A DNA stretch of 64,000 bases from an uncultured Prevotellaceae bacterium (GTDB lineage: Bacteria > Bacteroidota > Bacteroidia > Bacteroidales > Bacteroidaceae). Positions 8,867-17,659 of the stretch are shown piece by piece (the first letter of the stretch is position 1; every line of letters begins with the position of its first letter). The DNA lies in contig OMWH01000016.1 in NCBI GenBank assembly GCA_900314755.1, forward strand, positions 1-64,000, written 5' to 3'. The notes beneath the pieces are model-generated. The model had not been told where the DNA came from. It ran no database searches and was given only the letters and a program-made list of their open reading frames with translations. A program made the translations under genes and the position numbers.

Positions 8867-11179
8867 ATGCAAAAGAACTTAGTGATTGTAGAGTCGCCAG
8901 CCAAGGCAAAGACAATCGAGAAATTTCTGGGTAACGATTTTAAAGTGATGTCGAGTTACGGACATATTCGTGACTTGAAGAAAAAGGAGATGAGTATCAA
9001 TACCACGACACTCGAACCTGAATATGAGATTCCAGAAGAAAAGGAAAAGCTCGTCAAGGAGTTGAGATCCAATGCGAAAAAAGCCGAGAAGATCTGGCTT
9101 GCATCCGATGAGGACCGTGAAGGAGAGGCTATTTCATGGCATCTTTGTGAGGTGTTAGGACTTGACGAGGAAAATACGAATCGCATCGTTTTCCATGAGA
9201 TTACGAAGTCGGCGATCTTAGAAGCAATAGAGCATCCCCGTCATCTGAACATGAATCTGGTAAATGCTCAGCAGGCTCGTCGCGTACTCGATCGTTTAGT
9301 AGGTTTCAAACTCTCGCCCGTTCTCTGGCGTAAGGTGAAACCCGCTCTCTCCGCAGGTCGTGTACAGAGCGTGGCAGTCCGTCTGATCGTGGAGCGTGAG
9401 CGTGAGATACAGGACTTTAAGAGTGAACCATTCTATAGCGTGAATGGTATCTTCGGCATTACCAATGCTGATGGCTCTCAGACAGAGGTCAGAGCATTAC
9501 TTGGTACTCGTTTTAAGACCCACGAGGAAGTGGAGCAGTTTTTGGAGAAGTGTAAGGATGCTAGCTTTAAGGTGGAGAATATCAGCAAGAAACCGCTGAA
9601 ACGCACACCAGCGCCTCCCTTTACCACCTCTACCCTTCAGCAGGAAGCGGCACGGAAATTAGGATTCACGGTCAGCCAGACCATGATGATTGCCCAGCAT
9701 CTGTATGAGAATGGTCGCATCACCTATATGCGTACGGACTCTGTCAACCTTTCCTCTCTTTGTATCAATGCCAGCAAGGAAGAGATCAAACGGCTTTACG
9801 GTGAGGAATATAGTAAGTCGCGCCAGTATCGTACAAGTTCGAAAGGGGCACAGGAAGCGCATGAGGCTATCCGTCCTACTTATATGGATCAGACAGAGAT
9901 TGAGGGAACAACCCAGGAGAAGAAACTGTATGACCTTATATGGAAGCGCACCATAGCCAGTCAGATGGCTGATGCGGAGATTGAGAAAACGACGGCAAAT
10001 ATTGCTATTACTGGTGTTGATGAGCAATTTGTCGCTCAAGGTGAAGTGGTGAAATTCGATGGATTTATTAAGGTTTATCGTGAGTCGTACGACGATGACG
10101 AGCAGCAAGAAGAGGAGTTTGGACATACCCTTCCTCCCTTGAAGAAAGGAATGGAGCTTACCCGTCGTGAGATACAAGCCACAGAGCGTTTCAGCCAGGG
10201 ACCTGTACGTTATACGGAGGCGTCGCTGGTTCATAAGTTGGAGGAATTGGGCATTGGTCGTCCTTCTACCTATGCTCCTACTATCTCTACCATTCAGCAG
10301 CGCGAATACGTGCATAAGGGTGATAAGAAAGGAGAAGAACGGACCTATACAATTGACATTCTCAAGGGCAAAGTGATTAAGCAGTCTGTCCGGAAAGAAG
10401 TGGTAGGCTCTGACAAGGGAAAGTTGCTGCCTACCGATATAGGTATCGTTGTGAATGATTTCTTGATGGAGCATTTCAAGGATATCATGGATTATAACTT
10501 CACAGCAAAGGTAGAGCAGGACTTTGATAAGATAGCGGAAGGCAAAGAGAAATGGACGAGTATGATGAGACATTTCTATAAGGACTTTGAACCTACCGTG
10601 GAGAAAACGCTGAATGCACGCCAAGAGCATAAGGCTGGTGAGCGTGAGTTAGGCAAAGATCCTAAGAGCGGCCGTCCAGTTTTTGTTAAGATCGGTCGTT
10701 TTGGTCCTGTAGTTCAGATCGGTTCTGCTGATGATAATGAGAAACCGCAGTTTGCGCAGCTGCCCGCCGAGAAGAGCATGGAAACGCTGACCTTGGAGGA
10801 GGCATTGGAATTATTTAAGCTGCCTCGTGACCTTGGCGATTTCGAGGGTGGAGAGGTCATCATAGGGACAGGTCGTTTCGGACCTTATATTCTGTATAAG
10901 AAAAAATACACGTCCCTTCCTAAGGGCTATGATCCTATGACCATTACGATCGATGAGGCTACCGCATTGATTAATGAGAAGCGTCAACAGGAGGAGAAAC
11001 GTCATTTGAAGACCTTTGAGGAGGACAAGAAACTGGAGGTTATCGATGGACGTTATGGTCCTTACCTTCTCTATGACGGAAAGAATTACCGTCTTCCCAA
11101 GAATATGCACCCTCGTGCCACAGAGTTGACTTACGAGGAGTGTATGGATATTATTAAGGCATCAACCAAGAAGAAATGA
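8867..11179 (+). CDS. topA: DNA topoisomerase I (type IA)
   Basis: About 770 residues. It relaxes negative supercoils through a transient 5'-phosphotyrosine link. The Toprim domain opens the protein (LVIVESPAKAKTIEKFLG, then DEDREGEAISWH for Mg2+ binding). The active-site Tyr lies in GRITYMRTDS near residue 287. The C-terminus has no tetracysteine zinc fingers. It carries repeated GRFGP/GRYGP units (near 610, 665 and 725) of the topoisomerase C-terminal repeat type, then a Lys tail. This is the usual form in Bacteroidetes. It overlaps aroK by 4 bases (ATGA). Confidence 0.98.
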   Translation: MQKNLVIVESPAKAKTIEKFLGNDFKVMSSYGHIRDLKKKEMSINTTTLEPEYEIPEEKEKLVKELRSNAKKAEKIWLASDEDREGEAISWHLCEVLGLDEENTNRIVFHEITKSAILEAIEHPRHLNMNLVNAQQARRVLDRLVGFKLSPVLWRKVKPALSAGRVQSVAVRLIVEREREIQDFKSEPFYSVNGIFGITNADGSQTEVRALLGTRFKTHEEVEQFLEKCKDASFKVENISKKPLKRTPAPPFTTSTLQQEAARKLGFTVSQTMMIAQHLYENGRITYMRTDSVNLSSLCINASKEEIKRLYGEEYSKSRQYRTSSKGAQEAHEAIRPTYMDQTEIEGTTQEKKLYDLIWKRTIASQMADAEIEKTTANIAITGVDEQFVAQGEVVKFDGFIKVYRESYDDDEQQEEEFGHTLPPLKKGMELTRREIQATERFSQGPVRYTEASLVHKLEELGIGRPSTYAPTISTIQQREYVHKGDKKGEERTYTIDILKGKVIKQSVRKEVVGSDKGKLLPTDIGIVVNDFLMEHFKDIMDYNFTAKVEQDFDKIAEGKEKWTSMMRHFYKDFEPTVEKTLNARQEHKAGERELGKDPKSGRPVFVKIGRFGPVVQIGSADDNEKPQFAQLPAEKSMETLTLEEALELFKLPRDLGDFEGGEVIIGTGRFGPYILYKKKYTSLPKGYDPMTITIDEATALINEKRQQEEKRHLKTFEEDKKLEVIDGRYGPYLLYDGKNYRLPKNMHPRATELTYEECMDIIKASTKKK

Positions 11180-11703
11180 GACGTATTATTCTCATAGGTT
11201 ACATGGGCTCTGGAAAGACTACCATCGGTAAAGCGCTTTCCAAGGAGACAGGTATGATGTTCTATGACCTCGATTGGTATATTGAGAGCAGGATGCGCAA
11301 GACTATCGCGCAAATTTTCGCCGAGCGTGGTGAGGAGGGCTTTCGTAAGATAGAGTATAATATGCTCCATGAGGTAGCTGAGTTCGAGAATGTCATCATT
11401 AGTTGTGGTGGAGGGACTCCTTGTTTCTTTGATAATATTGACTTTCTTAACCAGCAGGGGGATGTGTGCTATTTGAAAGCCAGTCCCGAGGTGCTTTATA
11501 AACATCTGCTGATGGGAAAGGTGGAGCGTCCTTTAATAAAAGGGAAGAGTCCTGAGGAGCTGATAACGTATATTACCGAACAGCTTGCCAAGCGTGAGGA
11601 ATTCTATACCAAGGCACGCTACACGCTCGATGTCAGTCTGATGGACAATTATGAGAAGATACAGATCAGCGTTGGTGCGCTGCGCGAGTTATTAAAACTA
11701 TAG
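11176..11703 (+). CDS. aroK: Shikimate kinase
   Basis: About 175 residues. It phosphorylates shikimate at O3 in the pathway to chorismate. It has the Walker A motif GYMGSGKTT near residues 8-16, the shikimate-binding Asp in YDLDWYIE, Arg in GEEGFRKIE, and CGGGTP. Length and motif order are normal for the family. It overlaps topA by 4 bases, so expression is coupled to topoisomerase. Confidence 0.96.
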   Translation: MRRIILIGYMGSGKTTIGKALSKETGMMFYDLDWYIESRMRKTIAQIFAERGEEGFRKIEYNMLHEVAEFENVIISCGGGTPCFFDNIDFLNQQGDVCYLKASPEVLYKHLLMGKVERPLIKGKSPEELITYITEQLAKREEFYTKARYTLDVSLMDNYEKIQISVGALRELLKL

Positions 11704-11741
11704 ACCCTATAGTTCCTATAGCAACGATAAAAAGAAGAAAA

Positions 11742-13634
11742 ATGAAGAAATGGACGATTGAGGACTCCAAGGAGCTCTACAACATCAACGGCTGGGGTAC
11801 CAGCTACTTTGGTATCAACGACAAGGGTAATGTCTATGTCACTCCTTGTAAGGATGGTACGCAAATTGATATCCGCGAGGTGATGGACGAACTGTCACTG
11901 CGTGATGTCCAGTCTCCTGTATTGCTGCGTTTTCCTGATATTCTCGACAACCGGATCGAGAAGACGTGGAGCTGTTTTAAGAAAGCAGCGAAGGAATATG
12001 ACTATAAGGGTGAGAACTATGTGGTCTATCCTATCAAAGTCAACCAGATGCAACCTGTTGTTGAGGAGATTATCTCTCATGGGCGTAAGTTCAACCTGGG
12101 GCTTGAGGCAGGCTCTAAGCCTGAGTTGCATGCTGTTATCGCCATGCAGTGCCAGAGTGACTCCATCATTATCTGTAATGGTTACAAGGACGAGAGTTAT
12201 ATAGAGCTCGCTTTGCTTGCCCAGAAGATGGGAAAACAGATATTCATCGTCGTGGAGAAGATGAACGAGTTGGAAATCATTGCTCGTGAGGCGAAGAAAC
12301 TGAATGTACGTCCTAATATCGGTATCCGCATCAAACTGGCTTCCTCCGGTTCTGGCAAATGGGAGGAGAGTGGGGGTGATGCCTCAAAATTCGGACTGAC
12401 CAGTGCGGAACTTCTGGAGGCTCTCGACCTGTTGGACAAGAAGGATATGCGTGACTGTCTGCGCCTGATTCATTTCCATATTGGTTCGCAGATCACTAAG
12501 ATCCGCCGCATCCAGACAGCATTGCGGGAGGCTTCCCAGTTCTATATCCAACTTCATAAGATGGGTTATAATGTTGACTTTGTAGACTGCGGTGGTGGCT
12601 TGGGTGTCGACTATGACGGAACTCGCTCTCCATCCAGTGAGAGTTCTGTCAATTACTCCATTCAGGAGTATGTCAACGACTGTATCTATACTTTTGTGGA
12701 TGCGGCAAATAAGAATGAGTTACCTCATCCGAATATCATTACTGAGAGCGGTCGCTCTTTGGCAGCCCACCATTCCATTCTGGTGATGGATGTGCTGGAG
12801 ACAGCTTCTTTGCCAGAGATGCCGGAGGAGTTCGAGCCAGACGAGAACAGCCATCAGTTGGTTAAAGACCTCTATGAGATATGGGACAACCTCTCTCCTC
12901 GTAATGTGCTGGAGGACTGGCATGATGCAGAACAGATCCGTGAGGAGGTGCTTGACCTCTTCTCGCATGGTATCGTCGACTTGAAGACCCGTGCTGAGAT
13001 AGAGGCAATGTACTGGAGCGTGTGTCATGAGATTCATGCACTTGCCAAGGGACTGAAACATATCCCTGAGGAGCTGATGAAGATTGACAAGCTCCTGGCA
13101 GACAAGTATTTCTGTAATTTCTCGCTCTTCCAGAGTCTCAGCGACTCATGGGCTATCGACCAGGTGTTCCCCATCATGCCTATCCAGCGTCTTGACGAGC
13201 GTCCTACCCGTAATGCCACGATTCAGGATATCACCTGCGACAGTGATGGTAAGATTGCTAATTTCACGACCAATCTGCATAACACCCACTCATTACCTGT
13301 TCATCCCCTGAAGAAGAATGAGACTTACTATCTGGGTGTCTTCCTTGTTGGTGCCTATCAGGAGATCCTGGGTGATATGCATAACCTGTTTGGTGACACT
13401 ACAGCCGTCCATATCTCGGTGAAGGATAACAGCTATCACATTGACCAGATTATTGATGGTGAGACGGTGGCGGAGGTGTTGGAATATGTACAGTATCAGC
13501 CCAAGAAACTCGTCCGCCAGCTGGAGATATGGGTGGCAAAGAGTGTGAAGCAAGGTAAGATTACATTGGAGGAAGGTAAAGAGTTCCTGAGCAACTATCG
13601 CTCTGGTCTCTATGGCTATACCTATCTGGAATAA
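11742..13634 (+). CDS. speA: Biosynthetic arginine decarboxylase
   Basis: About 630 residues, the usual length of SpeA-type, PLP-dependent fold III arginine decarboxylases, which make agmatine for polyamine synthesis. The PLP-binding Lys is in YPIKVNQ near residue 96. Other landmarks are the Gly-rich FVDCGGGLGVDYDG (PLP phosphate binding) and ITESGRSLAAHHS. The late block GAYQEILGDMHNLFGD is characteristic of SpeA. The start is an ATG shortly after aroK (38-base gap), and argB follows after 26 bases, so topA-aroK-speA-argB may form one transcript. Confidence 0.97.
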   Translation: MKKWTIEDSKELYNINGWGTSYFGINDKGNVYVTPCKDGTQIDIREVMDELSLRDVQSPVLLRFPDILDNRIEKTWSCFKKAAKEYDYKGENYVVYPIKVNQMQPVVEEIISHGRKFNLGLEAGSKPELHAVIAMQCQSDSIIICNGYKDESYIELALLAQKMGKQIFIVVEKMNELEIIAREAKKLNVRPNIGIRIKLASSGSGKWEESGGDASKFGLTSAELLEALDLLDKKDMRDCLRLIHFHIGSQITKIRRIQTALREASQFYIQLHKMGYNVDFVDCGGGLGVDYDGTRSPSSESSVNYSIQEYVNDCIYTFVDAANKNELPHPNIITESGRSLAAHHSILVMDVLETASLPEMPEEFEPDENSHQLVKDLYEIWDNLSPRNVLEDWHDAEQIREEVLDLFSHGIVDLKTRAEIEAMYWSVCHEIHALAKGLKHIPEELMKIDKLLADKYFCNFSLFQSLSDSWAIDQVFPIMPIQRLDERPTRNATIQDITCDSDGKIANFTTNLHNTHSLPVHPLKKNETYYLGVFLVGAYQEILGDMHNLFGDTTAVHISVKDNSYHIDQIIDGETVAEVLEYVQYQPKKLVRQLEIWVAKSVKQGKITLEEGKEFLSNYRSGLYGYTYLE

Positions 13635-13660
13635 CGGTATATCGAAATGTCAAAAAGGGA

Positions 13661-14437
13661 ATGAAAGAAAAGCTGACAATAGTAAAAGTTGGAGGAGCTG
13701 TGGTGGAGGATGAACTGCAGCTCTCTCAGTTGTTAAAAGACTTTAGTGCCATCGAAGGCCGCAAAGTGTTGGTGCACGGTGGTGGCAGACGTGCCACACA
13801 GGTTGCTGCCAAACTGGGTATCGAGACAAAGATGGTGGGTGGCAGACGTATCACGGATGCTGCCATGCTGGAGGTGGTGACGATGGTATATGGTGGACTG
13901 GTCAACAAAAACCTCGTGGCACAACTGCAGGCTAATGGTGTGAATGCCCTTGGACTGACTGGTACCGATGCCAATGTCATCCGTAGTCATAAACGCCCTC
14001 TCAAGGATGGTGTGGACTATGGCTATGTGGGTGATGTGGACAGCGTCGCACACGAGACACTGGGACGCTTGATAGAGGCAGGGATCACTCCTGTGATAGC
14101 TCCTTTGACACATGACGGCGAAGGACATATCCTTAATACCAATGCTGATACGATTGCCTCAGAGACCGCTAAAGCACTCGCTAAGGAGTATCAGGTGACC
14201 CTTATCTTCTCTTTTGAGAAAAAAGGGGTTCTCAGCAACCCTGACGATGATGACTCAGTTATCCCCGTGATTACCCATGAGGACTTTTTGCGTTACAAGG
14301 CGGACGGGACGGTATCTGGAGGCATGTTGCCAAAGATAGAGAACGCCCTTTCTGCTGTGGATGCTGGGGTGGATCAGGTCATTATTACCCTTGCCACTGC
14401 TATTGATGGTCAGCATGGAACAGTGATTAAACGATAA
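13661..14437 (+). CDS. argB: Acetylglutamate kinase (possibly N-succinylglutamate kinase)
   Basis: About 258 residues of the amino-acid kinase fold. It has VKVGGAVVED at the N-terminus, LVHGGGRRATQ, and an Asn/Asp-rich NTNADTIASETAKAL near residue 160. It phosphorylates the acylated glutamate in arginine synthesis. Some Bacteroidetes use N-succinyl instead of N-acetyl intermediates; which acyl group is used here cannot be told from the sequence. Its placement just after arginine decarboxylase links arginine supply and use. Confidence 0.95.
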   Translation: MKEKLTIVKVGGAVVEDELQLSQLLKDFSAIEGRKVLVHGGGRRATQVAAKLGIETKMVGGRRITDAAMLEVVTMVYGGLVNKNLVAQLQANGVNALGLTGTDANVIRSHKRPLKDGVDYGYVGDVDSVAHETLGRLIEAGITPVIAPLTHDGEGHILNTNADTIASETAKALAKEYQVTLIFSFEKKGVLSNPDDDDSVIPVITHEDFLRYKADGTVSGGMLPKIENALSAVDAGVDQVIITLATAIDGQHGTVIKR

Positions 14438-14453
14438 TGAGATAATATCCAAG

Positions 14454-14960
14454 GTGAAAAGTGTCAGTTTCCGAAACGATATCCTGCCACTGAAAGAAAA
14501 ACTCTACAGGTTGGCTCTCCGCATCACTCTCAATCCTGCGGAGGCGGAGGATGTTGTACAGGAAACGATGATCAAGGTGTGGAATCGTCGTGACAGCTGG
14601 GAGACGATAGACAATATGGAGATATTTTGTCTGACCGTCTGCCGAAACCTCGCATTGGACAAGACGCGGCACATGGGAAACCAGACTCTTTCCTTGGAGG
14701 GGGAGATGGAACCTTCCGACAGCAGCCATCATGCTAATCCAGAGGAGCAGGCTATCCAGCGTGACCGCATCCGACTGGTCCGACAGCTTATCGACCAACT
14801 CCCTGAGAAGCAGCGTAGCTGTATGCAGTTGCGAGACATCGAGGGCAAGAGCTACAAAGACATTGCGACGGTTCTCGACATCACGGAAGAACAGGTGAAA
14901 ATCAATATCTTCCGGGCACGCCAGACTATTAAAGAACAATTCAAGAAAGCAGATAAATAA
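14454..14960 (+). CDS. RNA polymerase ECF-type sigma factor
   Basis: About 168 residues with sigma region 2 (LYRLALRITLNPAEAEDVVQETMIKVW, -10 recognition) and sigma region 4 (LPEKQRSCMQLRDIEGKSYKDIATVLDITEEQVKINIFRARQ read as two adjoining blocks). There is no region 3, as in ECF factors. The best start is GTG at 14454, because no in-frame ATG lies upstream. It is followed by a small membrane protein gene in the position of an anti-sigma factor, and an ECF-style promoter lies between them. Confidence 0.92.
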   Translation: MKSVSFRNDILPLKEKLYRLALRITLNPAEAEDVVQETMIKVWNRRDSWETIDNMEIFCLTVCRNLALDKTRHMGNQTLSLEGEMEPSDSSHHANPEEQAIQRDRIRLVRQLIDQLPEKQRSCMQLRDIEGKSYKDIATVLDITEEQVKINIFRARQTIKEQFKKADK

Positions 14961-14976
14961 TTTTTTTCTTTTTTCT

Positions 14977-15003
14977 GTAACTTTCTCCTTTTTCATTCGT
15001 CTT
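14977..15003 (+). promoter_or_regulatory. Candidate ECF promoter (GTAAC-N16-CGTCTT)
   Basis: GTAAC at 14977-14981 and CGTCTT at 14998-15003 are separated by 16 bases and preceded by a T-rich tract. This matches the general ECF -35 (AAC core) and -10 (CGTC core) layout. It lies just downstream of the ECF sigma gene and 37 bases before the putative anti-sigma gene. A feedback loop is inferred. Confidence 0.55.
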
Positions 15004-15039
15004 ATATAATGGAGGGGTTAAAATTCCCTTCGGTAAAAA

Positions 15040-15531
15040 ATGGATTACAAGTACATCGAACAACTCTTGGAACGCTACTGGGCAGCAGAGACCACTCTCG
15101 AGGAAGAGGGTATCCTGCGCACATTCTTCAGTCAGAAGGAGATACCTGCTGAGCTGGAACAGTATCGTGATCTCTTTGTCTATGAGTCCAAGGAGATGGA
15201 GAGCCGTCATCTGGGTGATGATTTCGATGAACGCATCCTTGCCATGATGAAGGAAGAGTCCCAGACCACCGTCAAGGCTCGTGAGATATCGCTCAAGCAG
15301 CGTCTCATGCCACTCTTCAAGGCAGCAGCTGTGGTGGCAATCATCCTGACGATAGGTGGGGCTATGCAGCGTCCTTGGGATGCCAGTTGGAACGACCCCC
15401 GTGCTGATTATGCCAACAGCTATTCCATGGAGGTTGATTCCGCAGATGTTACTCCGATGCAGGCAGAGAATGTCACAGAGACACCTGCTGACTCTGCAAG
15501 GTCATTGCCTACGTCTGTGGCAAAGGATTGA
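15040..15531 (+). CDS. Putative anti-sigma factor (single-pass membrane protein)
   Basis: About 163 residues. Residues 1-90 are acidic and helical (MDYKYIEQLLERYWAAETTLEEE), resembling cytoplasmic N-termini of Bacteroidetes anti-sigma proteins. One transmembrane helix lies near residues 96-112 (FKAAAVVAIILTIGGAM), followed by a short Ser/Thr/Asp-rich extracytoplasmic tail. No zinc-binding HxxxCxxC is present, so this is not a ZAS-type factor. The assignment rests on the topology and on the position right after an ECF sigma gene; some Bacteroidetes pairs are annotated only as hypothetical. A 7-bp hairpin with a GTGA loop lies 3' at 15594-15611. Confidence 0.65.
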   Translation: MDYKYIEQLLERYWAAETTLEEEGILRTFFSQKEIPAELEQYRDLFVYESKEMESRHLGDDFDERILAMMKEESQTTVKAREISLKQRLMPLFKAAAVVAIILTIGGAMQRPWDASWNDPRADYANSYSMEVDSADVTPMQAENVTETPADSARSLPTSVAKD

Positions 15532-15646
15532 TGAAGATAAGAATTTTTTCTATGCTTTCTCTATAAATAATATCATGTTTAGTTAAAACAATTAGAAACT
15601 GTGAAGTTTCTGTTCTCTCAAATTTTTCATAACATACTAACGAAAG

Positions 15647-15690
15647 GCGGGCTGCCAGTCATTGATTGACGAGTAGCCCGCTGACTTTTT
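15647..15690 (+). terminator. Rho-independent terminator
   Basis: GCGGGCT (15647-15653) pairs with AGCCCGC (15675-15681), followed by TGAC and a T run. It lies between the plus-strand sigma/anti-sigma genes and the convergent CPBP gene, so it can end the plus transcript. Confidence 0.8.
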
Positions 15691-15704
15691 ATGGATGCGT
15701 CTTC

Positions 15705-16481
15705 TTACTCTGCCCTCCGCATTCTCAGATAGAGCTGGTAGAATGCAGGGAGACAGATAAGCAGTGAGAAGAATACAGCCATATAAACGTGTGTTTCAGA
15801 ACCTTTGAAAAGGTCGATGAGTTTCATGTCGGTGTCCGGATAGGCACGATAGAGGATATAGGCGACAGAGTTGTTTGCCCAGTGGTATGCCATACCGGGA
15901 AGGATAGAACCAGTGCGCCAGTACATCCATCCCAACAGCCACCCTGCGAGGAAGGCATAGGGAATCTGTGCAGGGTTCATGTGAATCAAGGCAAAGAGTG
16001 CTGCGGATATGGTGATGGCAGTGTATGGAGAAAGACGGGACGTGAGCAAGGTGCGGAGAATAGCCCCGCGGAAGACCACCTCTTCTGCCAAGGGTGCCAG
16101 CAGTCCGATGGCGAGATAGCCCCAGTAATTGCTGAGCAACTGCTCTTGCTGGTCCTCTATCCAGTTGGGCAGCTCTGGTAAGTTCTCCTGCAGCCATGTA
16201 GCGGGTATCACCATACCCAGTGCTGCTATCACTGCCCAGAAGAGTACCGACCATTGTTTGGTGAGGAGCCATCTGGGAGAGACTACCGTCCATCGTGCTG
16301 ACAGGAAGATGATGATGGTCAGCAGACTGAATACCGCTACTGTTACGACCAGTTCCGTTGTGGTGATATCCGTACCACCCACTATTTGTTGCCAGATGGC
16401 ATGAACACCGATTCCTGCTAACGCCTGTATGGCGATAAACATGAAAGCGTACACCAAAGCATTGATTATCGATTTTTTCAT
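15705..16481 (-). CDS. CPBP family intramembrane metalloprotease (CAAX protease-like)
   Basis: About 258 residues with roughly seven to eight hydrophobic segments. It carries the Abi/CPBP signature: AEEVVFRGAI (EExxxR) near residue 135, FALIHMN (second His), and YHWANNS (last motif). These residues form the intramembrane active site in Rce1-like proteases. Bacterial members act in protein processing or self-immunity, and the substrate here is unknown. It starts 10 bases after the ribF stop on the same strand, so it is probably co-transcribed with ribF. Confidence 0.9.
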   Translation of the reverse strand: MKKSIINALVYAFMFIAIQALAGIGVHAIWQQIVGGTDITTTELVVTVAVFSLLTIIIFLSARWTVVSPRWLLTKQWSVLFWAVIAALGMVIPATWLQENLPELPNWIEDQQEQLLSNYWGYLAIGLLAPLAEEVVFRGAILRTLLTSRLSPYTAITISAALFALIHMNPAQIPYAFLAGWLLGWMYWRTGSILPGMAYHWANNSVAYILYRAYPDTDMKLIDLFKGSETHVYMAVFFSLLICLPAFYQLYLRMRRAE

Positions 16482-16491
16482 AACACTTATC

Positions 16492-17448
16492 CTAATCTCT
16501 AAACTCTAAACTCTGAACTCTTAAAGCGTCTTCTTCCAATTGTCGTTTCAGCTCCTCCTCATTCTCGAAGCGTCGCTCGTCACGAAGTCGCTCTATAAAC
16601 TCCACGGTAATCTCTTTTCCGTAGAGGTCTCCCTCGTAGTCAAGGATATGTACTTCCAACGTCTGGGAATGCTCCCCAAAGGTAGGGCGGGTGCCGATAT
16701 TCATCATCCCTTTGTGTGTCTTGCTTCTTCCATCATCCATCACACATCTCACCGCATAGACACCAGGAGCGGGAATCAGTTTGCGTTTGTCTGTTGGTTG
16801 CAGATTAGCTGTCGGGAATCCTAACGTCGTACCGATATGATCCCCCTTCACGACCGTACCAGTGATACTATAAGGGTAGGTGAGTGCTTCGGAAGCCTCG
16901 TGCACATTCCCTTCTTCCAGCAGTCTGCGTACCATAGACGAACTCACTTCGTACAATTGGCAGTTGGTAGCTGTTAATTGGTAATTTGCCGAAGGCAACC
17001 CTTTTACCTCTATCCCTATCTCCCTGCCATAGCGCACGTAGTCATCGAAAGTCTCGTTGCGGTGGTGTCCGAAGCGGTTGTCGTACCCTGTCATCAGCAC
17101 CTTCACACCCAGTCTCTCTGCCATCAGTACCATGAAGTCATGTGCAGAAAGACGAGCCATCTCTTTGGTGAAAGGCAGTACGACACAACGGTCGATGCCT
17201 GTTCCTTCCAACAGTCTCATGCGCTCTTCAAAGGTGGTCAGCAGCAGAGGCTTCCATTCCGTCTGTACCACCTCTTTTGGGTGCCTGTCGAAAGTAATAA
17301 CGGTAGCATTGAGATGATGTGCCCTGGCATAGTCACGGATATGTCCCAGTACAAAGCGATGCCCCCTGTGTACCCCATCAAACATGCCGATGGTGGCGAC
17401 ACAAGGAACTACTGCCTGACGTTCATTTTCTAATATCAATGTTTCCAT
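16492..17448 (-). CDS. ribF: Bifunctional riboflavin kinase/FMN adenylyltransferase
   Basis: About 318 residues. It converts riboflavin to FMN and FMN to FAD. The N-terminal adenylyltransferase domain has TIGMFDGVHRGH (nucleotidyltransferase HxGH-like) and TFDRHPKEV. The C-terminal kinase domain has GDHIGTTLGFPTANL and MNIGTRPTFG, then a glutamate-rich LRDERRFENEEELKRQLEED. The final residues are encoded by a heptamer repeat and may vary in length. A TACCTTTG box lies 9 bases upstream of the ATG. Confidence 0.96.
   Translation of the reverse strand: METLILENERQAVVPCVATIGMFDGVHRGHRFVLGHIRDYARAHHLNATVITFDRHPKEVVQTEWKPLLLTTFEERMRLLEGTGIDRCVVLPFTKEMARLSAHDFMVLMAERLGVKVLMTGYDNRFGHHRNETFDDYVRYGREIGIEVKGLPSANYQLTATNCQLYEVSSSMVRRLLEEGNVHEASEALTYPYSITGTVVKGDHIGTTLGFPTANLQPTDKRKLIPAPGVYAVRCVMDDGRSKTHKGMMNIGTRPTFGEHSQTLEVHILDYEGDLYGKEITVEFIERLRDERRFENEEELKRQLEEDALRVQSLEFRD
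16497..16524 (-). repeat. Four 7-bp tandem repeats (CTCTAAA) at the 3' end of ribF
   Basis: Units at 16497 and 16504 are exact CTCTAAA; units at 16511 (CTCTGAA) and 16518 (CTCTTAA) differ by one base. The array encodes the last residues of RibF and reaches its stop codon. Read on the same strand as the array at 2082-2123, which can be written CTCTCAC on its complement, both arrays share a 7-bp period and a CTCT core. Confidence 0.8.
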
Positions 17449-17456
17449 TGCGGTTG

Positions 17457-17464
17457 CAAAGGTA
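17457..17464 (-). promoter_or_regulatory. -7 box, ribF promoter
   Basis: TACCTTTG on the minus strand just upstream of the ribF ATG at 17448; the predicted transcript would have almost no leader. Confidence 0.6.
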
Positions 17465-17506
17465 TAAAAAATTACGCAAATCTTTGCACATTTACAAAAA
17501 AAGCAT

Positions 17507-17514
17507 TACCTTTG
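17507..17514 (+). promoter_or_regulatory. -7 box, tRNA promoter
   Basis: TACCTTTG on the plus strand, 22 bases before the tRNA 5' end. Confidence 0.65.
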
Positions 17515-17535
17515 CACACGCTTTACAATAGCACT

Positions 17536-17609
17536 GGACTTGTAGCTCAGTTGGTTAGAGCAACAGACTCATAATCTGGAGGTCCCAGGTTCAAGCCCTG
17601 GCTGGTCCA
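17536..17609 (+). tRNA. tRNA with CAT anticodon (elongator Met; Ile2 not excluded)
   Basis: A 74-base cloverleaf: D stem GCTC/GAGC, anticodon loop CTCATAA with anticodon CAT, T arm CCAGG-TTCAAGC-CCTGG, discriminator A. The acceptor stem has one T-T mismatch at its sixth pair, and the anticodon stem has an A-G pair at its top. The anticodon stem lacks the three G-C pairs of initiator tRNA, so it is elongator Met or lysidine-modified Ile2. CCA is not fully encoded. The 3' half is supplied by the integrated element and is repeated at 50149-50193. Confidence 0.93.
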
Positions 17610-17610
17610 C
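17566..17610 (+). repeat. attL: 45-bp direct repeat in the tRNA 3' half
   Basis: Identical over 45 bases to 50149-50193; the next base differs (T against A). It runs from the anticodon stem to one base past the discriminator. Confidence 0.95.
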
Positions 17611-17620
17611 TCTAAAAATC

Positions 17621-17656
17621 AAGCACTTACGAGTTTCTCGCAAGTGCTTTTTCTTT
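17621..17656 (+). terminator. Element-encoded terminator behind the tRNA
   Basis: AAGCACTT (17621-17628) pairs with AAGTGCTT (17642-17649), with an inner CGAG/CTCG stem and a TTT loop, followed by TTTTTCTTTT. It lies 11 bases inside the element and would end tRNA transcription, doing the job of the displaced chromosomal terminator at 50198-50230. Confidence 0.85.
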
Positions 17657-17659
17657 TCA

